From the NCBI GenBank assembly GCA_946055125.1, contig CAMGFF010000155.1, positions 1 to 5,814 of the forward strand: DNA of 5,814 bases, read 5' to 3'. The stretch comes from an uncultured Prevotellaceae bacterium (lineage in GTDB: Bacteria > Bacteroidota > Bacteroidia > Bacteroidales > Muribaculaceae). The stretch's first letter is position 1. Every line of letters starts with the position of its first letter. Position numbers and translations under genes: made by a program. Of the stretch, positions 5,138 through 5,814 are shown in pieces. Below the pieces are notes generated by a model. The model saw only the letters and a program-made list of their open reading frames with translations, was not told the origin of the DNA and did not search any database.

Positions 5138-5814
5138 ATGAACAGACGATTTCTGATATACGCTTTTGTCGCATTCGTGATAGCATCGGTGGCTGTGTCG
5201 TGCAACTCAGGCGACGACGACTACGAAACCGAGGACTACATTCCATCGTCGAGTGTGGCAATCACCTCGTTCTCTCTTGGAGCCAACTCGAAAATACTCT
5301 CCAACCTCGACTCGGTGCACTTCACCATCGACCTGGAGCGTGCCCTGATTTATAATGCCGACTCCCTGCCAAAGGGCACCGACGTGAGCCGCATGCTCAT
5401 CTCGCTGCAAAGCGGCGGAGCCACGGTGGAGGTGAACATGAGAAATGGCACCCGGCTCACTGCCGACACTACATTCACCTACAGCAACGCCGACACCATC
5501 GACTTCACCGGCGATGTGCACATCATCGTCACAGCAGCCGATGAGGTGACAAAGCGCACCTACACCGTGAAGGTGAACGTGCATGAGATGCTCCCCGACT
5601 CGCTGTGCTGGAACCGCCTCGCACGCCGCGACCTTCCCTCGATTGGCGGCCGCGTGCTGGAGCAGCGCACCGTGAAGTACCTGGGCAAGGCCTTCTGCCT
5701 CATGAATGAGGGCAACGGCTACACTCTTGCCTCTATCGACAATCCCGGAAACAACATATGGACCAAGCAGGAGCTCGCTCTCGGCTTCACCCCCGACGTA
5801 CGCTCGCTCACTGC
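5138..5814 (+). CDS. DUF6242-type surface lipoprotein, N-terminal part (runs off window end)
   Basis: An open frame runs from the ATG at 5138 to the window edge, 225 codons without a stop. It starts MNRRFLIYAFVAFVIASVAVSC: two Arg, a hydrophobic helix, and a lipobox ending AVSC with Cys22. The residues after Cys (NSGDDDYETED) are strongly acidic, like the lipoprotein export signals that send Bacteroidetes lipoproteins to the cell surface. Next come AITSFSLG (about 41-48), YNADSLPKGTDVSRM, TIDFTGDVHIIV and RTYTVKVNVHEM, the layout I associate with the N-terminal beta-sandwich of DUF6242 proteins; the following segment (LCWNRLARRDLPSIGG onward, with GKAFCLMNEGN) looks like the start of a beta-propeller. 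Function unknown. Family recognition is from memory of the motif order; a generic Ig-like/propeller lipoprotein is the alternative. It is the first gene after ribD and probably has its own promoter. Confidence 0.8.
   Translation, partial: MNRRFLIYAFVAFVIASVAVSCNSGDDDYETEDYIPSSSVAITSFSLGANSKILSNLDSVHFTIDLERALIYNADSLPKGTDVSRMLISLQSGGATVEVNMRNGTRLTADTTFTYSNADTIDFTGDVHIIVTAADEVTKRTYTVKVNVHEMLPDSLCWNRLARRDLPSIGGRVLEQRTVKYLGKAFCLMNEGNGYTLASIDNPGNNIWTKQELALGFTPDVRSLT

Noticed and set aside
5062..5355. Plus-strand open frame of 97 codons at the start of the DUF6242-type gene
   Set aside because: It overlaps the lipoprotein frame starting at 5138, which has a signal peptide and conserved motifs; this one has an Arg-rich, featureless translation.

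Overview
The window looks like chromosomal DNA from a member of the order Bacteroidales, perhaps the Muribaculaceae/Prevotella side. The evidence is a TTTG-N19-TAATTTTG promoter of the Bacteroidetes type, A/T-rich leaders without Shine-Dalgarno sequences, lipoproteins with a short lipobox followed in one case by an acidic stretch, and a DUF6242-type lipoprotein, a family I know only from this group. The family-level placement is inference.

Left part (1-3605, minus strand): one operon for a MacAB-TolC-like tripartite exporter. In transcription order it encodes a TolC-family outer-membrane channel (2262-3605), a lipoprotein periplasmic adaptor of the MacA/HlyD type (933-2171), a MacB/LolD-type ABC ATPase (160-900) and the first 37 codons of a MacB-type permease (1-111, cut by the window edge). 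The adaptor reading frame is interrupted by one in-frame TAA at 1680-1682; everything on either side stays in frame and looks conserved, so it is either a recent nonsense mutation or a sequence error. Two of the three intra-operon junctions are filled by arrays of exactly six 7-nt units (TAGATAT/TAGATAG/TAGAGAT on the coding strand), each beginning 0-3 nt after the upstream stop codon.

Middle (3606-3872): a 267-bp divergent intergenic region. It holds a good Bacteroidetes promoter for the exporter operon, a TAnnTTTG box for ribD, an 8-bp inverted repeat near the predicted exporter transcription start, and a perfect 12-bp direct repeat (CCAAAAAATCAC) with one copy at each of the two divergent promoters.

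Right part (3873-5814, plus strand): ribD, the bifunctional riboflavin deaminase/reductase (3873-4886), then a 251-bp gap with two TAnnTTTG boxes and several small inverted repeats, then the start of a DUF6242-type surface lipoprotein (5138 to the window end). No RNA genes, CRISPR arrays, transposases or attachment sites were seen. No convincingly new multi-gene system is present; the most unusual signals are the twin heptanucleotide arrays, the adaptor nonsense codon and the repeat shared by the divergent promoters.
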